A DNA stretch of 37,758 nt from Phycisphaerales bacterium (GTDB lineage: Bacteria; Planctomycetota; Phycisphaerae; Phycisphaerales; UBA1924): positions 1 to 37,758 of the forward strand of contig WFPK01000044.1 in the NCBI GenBank assembly GCA_015487555.1, read 5' to 3'. Every line of letters begins with the position of its first letter. The first letter of the stretch is position 1. Under the pieces are notes generated by a model. The model was not told the origin of the DNA and did no database searches. It was given only the letters and a program-made list of their open reading frames with translations. Shown piece by piece: positions 1 through 9,443 of this stretch. The translations under genes and the position numbers were made by a program.

Positions 1-1237
1 CTTCCGGATTGGCATGGCACCCCAGGAGCCAGTTGTGGAGTCGGTCGTTGTACCCGCCGTCGCCTTTGGGGAAGAGTTGCAAGAGGGCGTAGTCGGTTTT
101 GTAGATGTCCATCGGATCGCCCGACAAGGCGCACCATCGGAATGGGCCTCGTCCGAGGCAGAACTGTGGGCGGATGTAGGCGGGGACGAACCCGGGGAAG
201 CTGAAGGCCTCCTTGAAACCTTCGTCGAAAGCACGCTGGCGGATGTTGTTGCCATAGTCGAAGGTAATCGCGCCGCGGGACTGGAGTTCGACCATCGCTT
301 CGACATGCTTGCGCATCGAGGCGAGGGAAAGCTTTTGATAGCCCTCTGGGTCATCGAGCCGGGCTTGGTTGGCTTCTGCAAATGAGTATTCGATCGGGCA
401 GTACCCTTGGAGTGGATCGTGGGCACTGGTTTGGTCGGTGAGGGTGTCGGGGGTGATGTCGCGTTCGATCAGCCGGTTGAGGAGTGTGATCGCGTTGCCG
501 CACCACCCGACTGAGATCGCGGCTTTCTGTGCTTTGAGTTCGAGTGCCCGGTCGATCGCGGCGTCGAGGTCTTCGATGATCTCATCGAGGTAGTTGTCAG
601 CCAATCTACGATCGAGTCGAGATTGATCGACATCGGCGATGAGGCAAACGCCGCCGTTGAGGGTGATCGACAAGGGTTGTGCCCCGCCCATGCCTCCGCA
701 TCCGCCCGTCACATTGAGGGTTCCTGCGAGCGAACCGCCGAAGTTGAGCTTGGCGCACTCGGCGTAGGTTTCGAAGGTGCCTTGCAGGATGCCTTGGGTG
801 CCGATGTAGATCCATGACCCAGCGGTCATCTGCCCGTACATCATCAAACCCTTGGCGGCCAGTTCGTCGAAGTGTTCCTGCGTCGCCCAGTGGGGGACGA
901 GGTTCGAGTTGGCGATCATCACGCGGGGCGAGTCGGTGGTTGTTTGTACGACGCCGACGGGTTTGCCGGATTGGACGAGGAGTGTTTCGTCGGGTTCGAG
1001 GCGTTGGAGTGTGTCGATGATCGCGTCGTAGGCTTCCCACGATCGGGCGGCTTGTCCGCGTCCGCCATAGACGATGAGGGATTCTGGATGCTCAGCGACC
1101 TCTGGATCGAGGTTGTTCATCAGCATTCGCATGGCCGCCTCGGCCTGCCAGGTCTTGCAGGTGATCTCCGAGCCGTGGGGCGCGCGGATGGTGCGGGATT
1201 GAGGCGTGGGGATGTAGGGGGAGGTGGTGGTGGGCAT
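1..1237 (-). CDS. hutU: Urocanate hydratase, 3' end off the window
   Basis: Urocanase converts urocanate to imidazolone propionate, the second step of histidine degradation, using tightly bound NAD in the cytosol. The minus-strand frame is open from an ATG at 1237 to the left edge, about 412 of roughly 550 codons. Family motifs seen are [15 protein letters not shown] (about residues 54-68), a glycine-rich [12 protein letters not shown] (about 176-187) and [17 protein letters not shown] (about 356-372). The catalytic C-terminal region is not all visible. It begins [15 protein letters not shown]; there is no strong Shine-Dalgarno. hutH lies on the same strand but 2.2 kb upstream, separated by an opposite-strand gene, so the two are probably not a simple operon. 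Identity is secure from motif density; only the end is missing because of the window edge. Confidence 0.95.
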   Translation of the reverse strand, partial: MPTTTSPYIPTPQSRTIRAPHGSEITCKTWQAEAAMRMLMNNLDPEVAEHPESLIVYGGRGQAARSWEAYDAIIDTLQRLEPDETLLVQSGKPVGVVQTTTDSPRVMIANSNLVPHWATQEHFDELAAKGLMMYGQMTAGSWIYIGTQGILQGTFETYAECAKLNFGGSLAGTLNVTGGCGGMGGAQPLSITLNGGVCLIADVDQSRLDRRLADNYLDEIIEDLDAAIDRALELKAQKAAISVGWCGNAITLLNRLIERDITPDTLTDQTSAHDPLQGYCPIEYSFAEANQARLDDPEGYQKLSLASMRKHVEAMVELQSRGAITFDYGNNIRQRAFDEGFKEAFSFPGFVPAYIRPQFCLGRGPFRWCALSGDPMDIYKTDYALLQLFPKGDGGYNDRLHNWLLGCHANPE

Positions 1238-1258
1238 AGGTATGATTTCCGATCAAAC

Positions 1259-1276
1259 TTGATACAAAGTGTATAA
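1259..1276. promoter_or_regulatory. Candidate operator dyad upstream of hutU
   Basis: The sequence TTGATACAAAGTGTATAA is an imperfect palindrome (core ATACA / TGTAT) in the 101-bp gap between divergent hutU and the exported-protein gene at 1339. HutC-type GntR regulators of histidine genes bind TGTATATACA-like dyads, which makes this a plausible operator. This is inference from resemblance; no hutC gene is in the window. Confidence 0.3.
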
Positions 1277-1338
1277 CTCTGGTCTGTTTGGTGGTAGACT
1301 AGGTGTTCGTCTACTACCGATTTGCAAAGGGGCCTGTT

Positions 1339-3444
1339 ATGCGTCGCACCGTATTGTATTCCGTTCTTGTATCGTGTCTTGCTTCGATGCCCGTCTTGGG
1401 TGTCCAAAGTGAAGATACCGGGCCGATGCTCGAGTTCCATTGCGAGGGGCTTTATAGCTGGCCGGTGTCGGAGGCCGATCAGCAGATGATGGATACGGTC
1501 AAGCTGCTCAAGGCTCGGCTTGCGGACTTGGTCGATGAGTTGGATCTAGAACCATTCCAAGGGCAGGGGATGCTCGCGGGGTGGGATATCTTGACCGCGG
1601 GCACCGCGATCCGCTTGGATGCCAACGACACCGGCATCTCGGCGTCGATGGTCTTCGAGCCCGGCGATACCGAGCTCGATGCGCTCTATGCCCAGATCAC
1701 CGGGTTCGCCGAGATGGCCGGGCTCGGGTTGGATGAGCTTTCGCCAACCACCAGCGAGCTGATGGGCCCGATGGGCCCAGTCGGGCTCGGACACGACGAT
1801 GAGCTGCTCTGGCTGAGTATGGGTGAGGGTGAGCGGGTGTCGATGGGGATTGATCGTGGCGATTTGCCCAAAGGCGTCACGCCTGTGATGTCGGGGCGAT
1901 TGGATATTGGTGGATTGATCAACTTCTTTGCGCCTGATCTGGCGGATATGTTCGCCAATGAACCCGCGATGGCGTTCAACCCAATGATGGCATTCCTCGG
2001 CGAGGATGCACCGATCATCGAGTTCGGCGTGGGGGTCGATGATGACCAGATGCACATGACCTCGCGCATGGTCAATGCCGGGCTCAACAGCGAAGCATTG
2101 GGGATGAACACCGATGTGTTCTTCGAGAAGAGCGATTTCAAGCGTGTGCCCAAAGATGCAGTCCGTATGGTTGCGTTCCAGGTGAGCATTTCGACAATGC
2201 TCGATGCGATTGAAGCTGCGATGGAAGAAGCGGGCAGCGATGAATATGCCGAGTTCACCGAGGAGCTGGGCGTGGATCTGATCGATGAGATTCTGGGGAA
2301 TCTGGGCGACAAGTTGATGTTCTATCAGGCCGAATCAACCGGTGGCGGCGGGTTGCTCTCGGCGGTGCTGATTGTTGAGCTCAACGATGCCGACGAGTTT
2401 GGTGCTGCCCATGTCAAGCTCGTTGATCGACTCAACGAACTGGCCCAGGACGAGATCGACGGGTACGCCCGGGTTCAGAGCTGGCGGACCAGTGGCGTCG
2501 ATTCGTTCACCATGACCGCGCCCGGGTTGCCGATCCCGTTTGAGCCCTCATGGGCGATTGCTCAGCAGACCCTGGTCGTGGCCCTGTCGCCCGGCGGGCT
2601 CGAACGAGCAGTCTCGCAGATTCAGCGCCGTTCAAAGCAGAGCATTGTGAGCAATCCGCTCTTCAAGCAAGCGGTCCTCTCGCGGATGCCCGAAGGCAAG
2701 GCCTACGCGGCGAGCTACTACGATGCAGCCCGACTCACAAAGAAGGGCTATGGCATGACCTCGATGCTCATGAGCGCCTTGGCCAACTCGGCCCGCTCGC
2801 CCAAGCACCCGGATCGGGTGGTTGGGTCGATCATGCCGAGCTATTCGAGCTTCACCAAGGACATCGAGCCTTCGGGAACCGTGAGCTGGTGGGACGGCGA
2901 TGATTTCCGGACACACTATATCGGCGATGAGTCGATGCTCGTTCAACTCTCGACCGGGCTCGGGGCGATTGCCGATGTGCAGGGGCTGATCGTTCCAGCA
3001 ATTGCAGCTGGAGTTTTGTTGCCTGCACTTGAGCAGGCGCGGGAGAGTGCGAAGGAAGTGCTTTCATCGACGCAGGTGCGGACAATCGTTCAGGGGATGA
3101 TTATTTACTCTGGGAATAACAATGACCAGTTCCCCGAATCAATCGAGGAGATGATTGATCTGGGCTTTGTTGATGCAGCTACGCTCATCTCACCGTTTGG
3201 TCCTGCCTTTGACAACGGGCCCGACTATGCCATTCGTTCGGATAAGGCAGCGAGTGAAAATCTTTTCAATACGCGATTCATCGTCGCGGTTGACCGGGCG
3301 ATGTGGGTGAACTGGGAAGACAACATCGTGGTCGGATTCGCCGATGCGCATGTTGAGTTGCTTGACCGATATGAGCTTCAAGCGTTGCTCGATTCGCCAT
3401 TGAACGAAGGGGCAGCCGAGATTCTTGGTCTTCCTGAGTTCTAA
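1339..3444 (+). CDS. Large exported protein with pseudopilin-like C-terminal module
   Basis: I do not recognise a named family for the whole 701-residue protein. The start at 1339 is chosen over an in-frame ATG at 1303 because it has an AAGGGG-type Shine-Dalgarno and opens a signal peptide (MRRTVLYSVLVSCLASMPVLG). The middle is acidic and mixed alpha/beta without motifs I can name. From about residue 557 there is GVLLPALEQARESAKE, then QGMIIYSGNNNDQFPESIEEM and finally VGFADAHVELL. This closely follows the body of planctomycete pseudopilins such as the gene at 36584 (GILLPALGHARLAAKA, then LAYTMYADDNRGKL, then MLDGHAEQW), but without the FTLIELLVVIAIIA segment. Its stop is one base from the convergent hutH stop. 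It may be a periplasmic or surface protein; function unknown. Confidence 0.8.
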   Translation: MRRTVLYSVLVSCLASMPVLGVQSEDTGPMLEFHCEGLYSWPVSEADQQMMDTVKLLKARLADLVDELDLEPFQGQGMLAGWDILTAGTAIRLDANDTGISASMVFEPGDTELDALYAQITGFAEMAGLGLDELSPTTSELMGPMGPVGLGHDDELLWLSMGEGERVSMGIDRGDLPKGVTPVMSGRLDIGGLINFFAPDLADMFANEPAMAFNPMMAFLGEDAPIIEFGVGVDDDQMHMTSRMVNAGLNSEALGMNTDVFFEKSDFKRVPKDAVRMVAFQVSISTMLDAIEAAMEEAGSDEYAEFTEELGVDLIDEILGNLGDKLMFYQAESTGGGGLLSAVLIVELNDADEFGAAHVKLVDRLNELAQDEIDGYARVQSWRTSGVDSFTMTAPGLPIPFEPSWAIAQQTLVVALSPGGLERAVSQIQRRSKQSIVSNPLFKQAVLSRMPEGKAYAASYYDAARLTKKGYGMTSMLMSALANSARSPKHPDRVVGSIMPSYSSFTKDIEPSGTVSWWDGDDFRTHYIGDESMLVQLSTGLGAIADVQGLIVPAIAAGVLLPALEQARESAKEVLSSTQVRTIVQGMIIYSGNNNDQFPESIEEMIDLGFVDAATLISPFGPAFDNGPDYAIRSDKAASENLFNTRFIVAVDRAMWVNWEDNIVVGFADAHVELLDRYELQALLDSPLNEGAAEILGLPEF

Positions 3445-3445
3445 A

Positions 3446-4987
3446 TCAGGAATCGAGCTCGAATCGGAATGCGTCTTGCTGGATCAATCGTTCGATCGCC
3501 TGTATATCAGGCGATGGCGAGCGGTCTTGGGTCAAGGGCTCGACCACGGTGCGGATCGTCTTGATCGCTTCTTCGACCCGATCACCTGAGCGGTGCGGGC
3601 GGTGGGCTTCGATGCCCTGGGCGGAGCATAACAACTCGGCAGCGATGACGGATCGGGCGAGTTGGACTCCTCGTGCTGCTTTGGCGGCCGAGCGCGGGCC
3701 GAAGGAGTTGTAGTCTTCCATGTTGGCGCAGGTCGTCAGGTTGGCGACTGAAGCCGGGTTGGCGAGTCCGATGAGTTCGTTGCAGATCGCTGCTGCGCTG
3801 TATTGGACGATCATAAACCCGGACATCACGCCCGGCTGAGGGCTCATGAAGGCGCGGAGCTTGGATTCGGGGTCGAAGACCGACAGAATATGGTACATCC
3901 GGCGCTCAGCGATCCCGGCGAGGTGGGCGATGCTGATGGCGAGGGTATCCATCGGCAGCGCGACGGGCATCCCATGGAAACAACCGGCCGAGACGATATC
4001 GGGGGTGTCGGTGCCCGTATCAAAGATCAGCGGGTTGTCCGTGACGGCTCCGAGTTCGCACTCCAAGCTCGCCAGGCACGGGCGGATCGAATCGAGCACC
4101 GCGCCCATGACCAATGGAGCGCACCGGAACGAATAGGGGTCCTGGACACGCGGGTCGTTGTCCGCGTGGGATTCGACGATGGTGCTGCCTTTGAGCAAGG
4201 TGCGCATGGTCGAGGCGATCTGGGCAGCGCCGGGTTGATTGCGGGCCTGGTAGACGCGTGGATCGAGGTAGCTGTGCGATGCGCGGGCGGCGTCGATGGA
4301 CATCGCGTTGGCAAGCAGGGCCGCGTCGAAGAGCTGGGTGAGATCGGTCGCGATGAGGGCGAATCGGGCGCTCATGAGGTGTGTGCCGTTGATGAGGGCG
4401 AGCCCTTCTTTGGCGCCGAGCTGGATCGGTTCGAGCCCGGCGTTTGCCAGCGCTTGCCCGCCGGGGATGCGTTGTCCATCGACGAACGCTTCGCCTTCGC
4501 CGATCATGACGAGCACGGCATGGGCAAGGGGGGCAAGATCACCCGATGCCCCGACAGACCCTGATTCGGGGATCACGGGGGTGATGTCGTTGTTGAGGAG
4601 ATGGAGGATGTGTTCGACGACCAGTGGGCGCACGCCTGAGATGCCTCGGCTCAGCGATGCAGCGAGCACGAGCATCATGGCGCGGACGATTTCGGTCGAG
4701 AGCGGTTCGCCGACGCCGGCAGCGTGCGAGCGGATGAGGTTTCGCTGGAGATTTTCGAGATCGGCGGGGGCGATTTGTTGTTGGGAGAGTGATCCGAACC
4801 CGGTATTGATCCCATAATGGGGGCATCCGTCGTCGAGGACGGCTTCGAGGTGGGCTCGGCAGGCAGCGACGGCGGAGCGGGCTTTGGCGGAGAGCTCAAC
4901 CCGGCGGGCATCGCGGGCGACATCGCAGATGGCAGCGGGGCTCAGGGGATGGGTGTGATCGAGGATGAGTGGGGGATTGCTGGGCAT
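3446..4987 (-). CDS. hutH: Histidine ammonia-lyase
   Basis: Deaminates L-histidine to urocanate, the first step of histidine degradation. The 513-residue product has the expected length. The Ala-Ser-Gly triad that cyclises into the MIO prosthetic group is visible as GSVGASGDLAPLAH, with A147-S148-G149. Other family marks are HYGINTGFGSL, EGLALINGTHLMSA, ESHADNDPRVQDPYSFRC and QPGVMSGFMIVQYSAAA. The frame stays open upstream to 5320, but that would cover the divergent ctlX gene; the ATG at 4987 gives the normal N-terminus (MPSNPPLILDHTHPLS). Its stop is one base from the convergent gene ending at 3444, and hutU lies beyond that gene on the same strand. I saw no terminator between the two convergent genes. 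Confidence 0.96.
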   Translation of the reverse strand: MPSNPPLILDHTHPLSPAAICDVARDARRVELSAKARSAVAACRAHLEAVLDDGCPHYGINTGFGSLSQQQIAPADLENLQRNLIRSHAAGVGEPLSTEIVRAMMLVLAASLSRGISGVRPLVVEHILHLLNNDITPVIPESGSVGASGDLAPLAHAVLVMIGEGEAFVDGQRIPGGQALANAGLEPIQLGAKEGLALINGTHLMSARFALIATDLTQLFDAALLANAMSIDAARASHSYLDPRVYQARNQPGAAQIASTMRTLLKGSTIVESHADNDPRVQDPYSFRCAPLVMGAVLDSIRPCLASLECELGAVTDNPLIFDTGTDTPDIVSAGCFHGMPVALPMDTLAISIAHLAGIAERRMYHILSVFDPESKLRAFMSPQPGVMSGFMIVQYSAAAICNELIGLANPASVANLTTCANMEDYNSFGPRSAAKAARGVQLARSVIAAELLCSAQGIEAHRPHRSGDRVEEAIKTIRTVVEPLTQDRSPSPDIQAIERLIQQDAFRFELDS

Positions 4988-5026
4988 ATTGGGGTCTCGG
5001 TGAATCCGGGCTCGTTGGTATTGGTA

Positions 5027-5032
5027 TATGAT
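5027..5032 (+). promoter_or_regulatory. Candidate -10 box for a leaderless ctlX transcript
   Basis: TATGAT (five of six matches to TATAAT) lies six bases before the ctlX ATG, so transcription would start at or next to the start codon. No Shine-Dalgarno precedes this ATG. No convincing -35 is visible. The same layout occurs before the genes at 23486 and 23817. Confidence 0.4.
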
Positions 5033-5038
5033 AGAACC

Positions 5039-5989
5039 ATGAGCAAAGAACGCACACAATCCGCATCGCGGGTCTTGATGATTCGTCCGACGGGGTTCGG
5101 GCGCGATGATGAGGCCGCCGGGACCAACAGCTTTATGCACATGCCGACCGAAACGGTCGAGAAGGTCCGCGAGCGGGCGATGGCCGAGTTCGACACGCTC
5201 GCTCAGGCGCTCGAGAATGCTGGGATTGAGGTTTTGGTCTTTGAGGACGATTTGGGATTGCCCGATTCGGTGTTTCCCAACAACTGGATATCGTTTCATC
5301 AGCCTATAGATGATGGCCAAGCGGTCAATCCGGTGATCGTCACTTATCCGATGCTCGCCGAGTCGCGCAGGAAGGAACGCCGGGCGGAGATTCTCGATGC
5401 GGTGGCCGAATTTACAGGCTCAACCCCGGATCACATCGACCTGAGCGGGCTCGAAGGAACCGATGACTACCTCGAAGGCACCGGGTCATTGGTGCTCGAT
5501 CGGGTGAACAATGTTGCCTATGCGTGTCTATCGGGGCGGACGACCGAAGATGCGCTCGATGCGTGGGCTGACGAGACGGAGTATCAGGTCGTCCGGTTCC
5601 ATAGCGCGGATCAGGATGGGAACCCGGTGTATCACACCAATGTGGTGCTGAGCATCGGGACGCACCTGGTTGTGGTGTGTTTGGAGTCGATTACTGATCC
5701 TGATGAGTACGAGCTGGTCGATGCGTCGCTCAAAGCGAGCGGGCGGACGGTGATGCTGATCTCGCTCGATCAGGTTTCGCATTTCTGTGGCAACATCCTT
5801 GAACTCATCTCCAAAGACGGGCATCCGATCTTTGCGATGTCCCAGACGGCCTACGAGCACTTTACGGACGCCCAACGCAAGCAGATCGAGGGGCTCGGGA
5901 AGGTTGTGCATGTCCCGATTCCGACGATTGAGTATGTCGCGGGGGGCAGTGTTCGGTGCATGATCGCTGAGCTTGGGATTTCGGGGTGA
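5039..5989 (+). CDS. ctlX: CtlX-type citrulline/arginine hydrolase (DDAH-like fold)
   Basis: This 316-residue protein belongs to the guanidino-group-modifying superfamily (arginine deiminase, DDAH, amidinotransferase), closest in pattern to the citrulline utilisation hydrolase CtlX. Supporting motifs are MIRPTGFGRDDEAAGTNSF near the N-terminus, SVFPNNWISFH, LEGTGSLVLDR, YHTNVVLSIGTH with the likely catalytic His199, and GGSVRCMIAEL with the likely catalytic Cys307 close to the C-terminus. The start at 5039 is preferred because the open frame upstream overlaps hutH antisense. It is divergent from hutH with a 51-bp gap, so the two may share control. It probably acts in the cytosol on citrulline, arginine or a methylated arginine; substrate cannot be fixed from sequence. 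Confidence 0.82.
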   Translation: MSKERTQSASRVLMIRPTGFGRDDEAAGTNSFMHMPTETVEKVRERAMAEFDTLAQALENAGIEVLVFEDDLGLPDSVFPNNWISFHQPIDDGQAVNPVIVTYPMLAESRRKERRAEILDAVAEFTGSTPDHIDLSGLEGTDDYLEGTGSLVLDRVNNVAYACLSGRTTEDALDAWADETEYQVVRFHSADQDGNPVYHTNVVLSIGTHLVVVCLESITDPDEYELVDASLKASGRTVMLISLDQVSHFCGNILELISKDGHPIFAMSQTAYEHFTDAQRKQIEGLGKVVHVPIPTIEYVAGGSVRCMIAELGISG

Positions 5990-6096
5990 AGTCGTCGAGA
6001 ATGGGCAAGAAATCGCATCCTCAATCGTGAATCTCGGTATGATTGTTCCCCCTTCGCAGCGAGCGGAGGGCACGAGATTGATTCTGAGGAGAACCA

Positions 6097-7902
6097 ATGC
6101 GAGTATTACGCACCGCTGCGATTTCGGCAGCCGCGATTATGATGATCCCGGCGAGCACCGCGATTGCCCAGAATGTCCAGCCGATCGAGTACACGCTCGA
6201 CAACGGCATGAAGTTCCTGCTCATGCCCCGCGATGAGCAACCCAATATCATCACGGCCGGGTGGATTGCCCCGGTGGGATCGGTCAACGAACGCCCCGGA
6301 ATCACCGGCGTCTCTCACCTGCTCGAACACCTCTTGTTCAAGGGCACCGATTTGATCGGGACCTCTGATCCGGAGCTTGATGAGCAGTATCGTGAGCAGC
6401 TTACCGAGGTTCGTGAAAAGATGCGGGCGTATACGCTCGATGTGCAATACAAGCGGATGTACGCTGGCGAGATCGAGAACCCTTGGGACCCGGCGAACGA
6501 TACCGACGAGCTTCGCGCGTTGCGGGCGCAGATGACCGAGCTCCAAGAGCTTCAATCCAAGATTACGATCAAGAACGAGTTCGACTCGATCTACACCGGC
6601 AACGGCGGATCGGGGATGAACGCGGGGACATCCAACGATTTCACGGTGTTCTATATCAATGTGCCCTCGAATAAGCTCGAGCTCTGGGCGTGGATGGAAT
6701 CGGATCGGCTGATGGATCCGTCGATGCGGGAGCTCGATGCCGAGCGGTTTGTGGTGATCGAAGAACGCCGACAGCGCCTCGAAGCGACGGCGACGGGCAA
6801 GCTCGATGAGCAGTTCGATTCGATGTTCTGGGTGGCGTCGCCTTATAACTGGCCTGTGATCGGGTGGATGAGCGACCTGATGGCCTACACCGAAGACGAA
6901 ATCTTCGAATACTTCGAGACTTACTATCAGCCTGCGAATCTTGTGGGCGTGATCGTCGGCGACTTTGAGGTCGAAGAGGCCAAGCAGCTCGTGGATTCGT
7001 ACTTCGGGCGTCTCGAGAACAAGCGTCCCAAGGCCGATCCGGTGGTGACTTACGCGGTGCCTTTGCTCGGTGAGGTTCGATTCTCAGGTGAGTGCGATTG
7101 CCAGGATCAGGTCGAGGTTCGGTACCGCTCGGTGCCTTATGGGCACCCCGATGAAGCGGTCTTTGATGTGATGGCCGATCTGCTCAATGGGCGGACTGGC
7201 CGATTGTATAAATCGCTCGTCGAAGAGCAAGGGATCGCAGCGAGTGCCAGTGCATCACATCGCTCTCAGCACTATGCGGGGAGTTTCTCGTTCAATGCTC
7301 GTCCCAAGGGCAATGTCGATCTGGCGACACTCGAAGAGGCGTGGTATGTCGAGCTCGATCGGCTCAAGACCGAGCCGGTGTCGGATCGTGAGTTGCAGAA
7401 GGTGAAGAATGGGCAGGCAGCCGATACCTTCCGTGGGTTGATGGACAACTCTTCGTTGTTCTTCCAGCTTGCGATCACCGAAGGGTATGGTGGATACGAG
7501 TACCTCAACGAGCATCCCAAGCGGATCGCAGCGGTGACGGCGGAAGATATCATGCGTGTCGCCAATGAGTATCTCCGGGCCGATGCGCGTGCGGTGGCGA
7601 GTTATACCCGCAAGGGTGGCACCGAAGAGGTTATGCTGACGCTTGATGATGTGCGTGCTTCTTTGCCCGAAGAGATGGTTGAGATGGTCATCCCGGGGAT
7701 GGAGTCGGGGCTCATCGAGATCGCAGCGACGACCGATGTGGCGAGTTTGCAGAAACAGATCGAAGATATGGAAGCGCAGAAGGATATGGTTCCGCCTCAG
7801 TTCCAGACGGCGATGAAGTTCATGAAACAACAGATCGAGAGGCGAATCGCCGAGCTCGAATCGGAAGCCGATGGTTCGACCCAAGAGGGAGGTGCTCAAT
7901 GA
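6097..7902 (+). CDS. Exported M16 zinc peptidase, active subunit
   Basis: A 601-residue pitrilysin-family protease. It opens with a signal peptide (MRVLRTAAISAAAIMMIPASTAIA). The inverted zinc motif HLLEH is at residues 74-78 (H74, E77 and H78) with a third ligand in VVIEERR (E222/E223). Between the zinc motif and NGGSGMNAGTSNDFT there is a charged, helical insertion of about 75 residues, often seen in this exported subfamily. A long coiled tail rich in Gln and Glu ends the protein. A GAGGAG Shine-Dalgarno precedes the ATG. The stop overlaps the start of the next gene as ATGA, so translation is coupled and the two chains probably form a heterodimer, as with mitochondrial processing peptidase and bacterial M16A/B pairs. 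Likely role: cleavage of peptides in the periplasm. Confidence 0.93.
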   Translation: MRVLRTAAISAAAIMMIPASTAIAQNVQPIEYTLDNGMKFLLMPRDEQPNIITAGWIAPVGSVNERPGITGVSHLLEHLLFKGTDLIGTSDPELDEQYREQLTEVREKMRAYTLDVQYKRMYAGEIENPWDPANDTDELRALRAQMTELQELQSKITIKNEFDSIYTGNGGSGMNAGTSNDFTVFYINVPSNKLELWAWMESDRLMDPSMRELDAERFVVIEERRQRLEATATGKLDEQFDSMFWVASPYNWPVIGWMSDLMAYTEDEIFEYFETYYQPANLVGVIVGDFEVEEAKQLVDSYFGRLENKRPKADPVVTYAVPLLGEVRFSGECDCQDQVEVRYRSVPYGHPDEAVFDVMADLLNGRTGRLYKSLVEEQGIAASASASHRSQHYAGSFSFNARPKGNVDLATLEEAWYVELDRLKTEPVSDRELQKVKNGQAADTFRGLMDNSSLFFQLAITEGYGGYEYLNEHPKRIAAVTAEDIMRVANEYLRADARAVASYTRKGGTEEVMLTLDDVRASLPEEMVEMVIPGMESGLIEIAATTDVASLQKQIEDMEAQKDMVPPQFQTAMKFMKQQIERRIAELESEADGSTQEGGAQ

Positions 7903-9398
7903 GATCAGTATTGACGACTACATTCGCTGCGTTGATTGTTGGTGTTGGTTCATTGGCAAGTGCTGGTGATATCCCATCGCATCCATCTGAGCTGAGCTTT
8001 GATGAGCTTGTGTTCACGCCGCCGTTGGCTTCGGAGTTTCGCCATGAGCTTTCTTCGGGTGTGCCGGTATTCATGGCCTCTTCGGACGAGTTCCCGCTGG
8101 TGACCATCACGCTGAGCTTCAAGGGCGGCGAGTATATGGAGCCCGAGGGTAAGGCGGGTTTGGCTGCGATGACTGGTGCGATGATCCGCACGGGTGGTTC
8201 GGCAACGATGTCGCCGAGCGACTTGGACGAAGAGTTTGACTTCATGGCAGCCAATGTTTCGGTGAGCGTCGGCGATCGGACCGCCTCGGCGTCGATCAAC
8301 GCGTTGACGAGCAATCTCGACGATGCGTTCGGGTTGTTTATGGATATGGTGCGCAATCCTCGGTTTGATTCCGAGCGCCTCGAGGTGCTTCGCGGACAGC
8401 AGCTCGAAGCAATTAAGACTCGTGACGACGATGGGCTTGGGATTGCGATCCGTGAGATGGGGTTCTTGATGTGGGGCGAAGATTTCTTCGAGGCCCGTCA
8501 GCCGACCAAGGCATCGCTCGAAGGGATCACGGTCGAGGATATGAAGGCGTTGCATGCTCGTATTTTCAATCCGTCGAATCTGATGGTTTCGGTGACGGGC
8601 GACTTTGAAGAGTCCGAGATGCTCGCGTTTCTTGAGGATGCGTTTGATGATTGGACACCGGGCGAGGCGTCGCCTGATGTTCCGGTGCCGACGCATACCT
8701 TTGAGCCTGGTGTGTATTATTATGAGAAGGATCAGCCTCAGACGCAGGTGTTGATCGGGCATCGCAGCTTTGAGCGCGATGATCCCAATGCGATTGCGAT
8801 CATGGTGATGAATGATATTCTTGGCGGCTCAGGGTTCACCTCGCGGATCACCAACTCGGTGCGCACGCGTGAAGGGCTTGCGTATACCGCCGGCTCGGTG
8901 ATGCGTCCTCGGGTTGAGTATCCGGGTGTGTTCATGGCGTATTTCTTTACCAAGGTGCCCACGACGGCCTTGGCTACGCGGCTGGTCTTTGATGAGTTCA
9001 AGACCATCGAGACAGAGCTGGCGACGCCCGATGAGGTCGAGACGATTGCCAATAACATCATCGAGACTTTCCCTCGCCGATTCGAATCCAAAGCGGCGAT
9101 GATGGGGTTATTCATCTCGGATGAACGCACCGGAAGAGCTCCGGATTATTGGCAGACCTATCGCGATCGTGTGCGCAGCGTTACGCCTGAGGATGTTCAG
9201 CGGGTTGCCAAAGCGTATCTGCATCCTGACGAGGCGGTGATTCTGGTTGTTGGGCCTTGGGAGCAGGTCAAAAAGGGCAATGCCGAGTCCGAAGCAGACG
9301 CATCACGCGTGGCGACGATGGATGAGTTCTTTGGCGGGAAAGCGACCGAGATTCCGCAGCGCGATCCAGAAACACTCGAACCAAAGTCTGAGGACTAA
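7899..9398 (+). CDS. Exported M16-like protein, catalytically degenerate subunit
   Basis: A 499-residue partner of the preceding gene, also with a signal peptide (MRSVLTTTFAALIVGVGSLASAG). The M16 fold is clear from FKGGEYMEPEGKAGLAAMTGAMIRTGG, the GDRTASASINALTSNLDDAF segment, NPSNLMVSVTGDF and NDILGGSGFTSRI. The zinc motif HxxEH is absent: the aligned residues 89-94 read AAMTGA, so this chain should not bind the metal. In known M16 pairs one subunit is active and the other holds substrate, and this gene fits the second role. It overlaps the active gene by four bases (ATGA). It is followed by a hairpin terminator. Confidence 0.9.
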   Translation: MRSVLTTTFAALIVGVGSLASAGDIPSHPSELSFDELVFTPPLASEFRHELSSGVPVFMASSDEFPLVTITLSFKGGEYMEPEGKAGLAAMTGAMIRTGGSATMSPSDLDEEFDFMAANVSVSVGDRTASASINALTSNLDDAFGLFMDMVRNPRFDSERLEVLRGQQLEAIKTRDDDGLGIAIREMGFLMWGEDFFEARQPTKASLEGITVEDMKALHARIFNPSNLMVSVTGDFEESEMLAFLEDAFDDWTPGEASPDVPVPTHTFEPGVYYYEKDQPQTQVLIGHRSFERDDPNAIAIMVMNDILGGSGFTSRITNSVRTREGLAYTAGSVMRPRVEYPGVFMAYFFTKVPTTALATRLVFDEFKTIETELATPDEVETIANNIIETFPRRFESKAAMMGLFISDERTGRAPDYWQTYRDRVRSVTPEDVQRVAKAYLHPDEAVILVVGPWEQVKKGNAESEADASRVATMDEFFGGKATEIPQRDPETLEPKSED

Positions 9399-9443
9399 AA
9401 CCGGGGCTTGGATGTGTATTCCTTGCTCGAATCGTGTATATTC

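Noticed and set aside
14-385. Long plus-strand open frame at the left edge
   Set aside because: It is the antisense shadow of hutU, which is supported by strong motifs on the minus strand.
3446-5320. A longer hutH starting at 5320
   Set aside because: The extra 111 residues overlap ctlX antisense and have no ammonia-lyase similarity; the ATG at 4987 gives the usual N-terminus.
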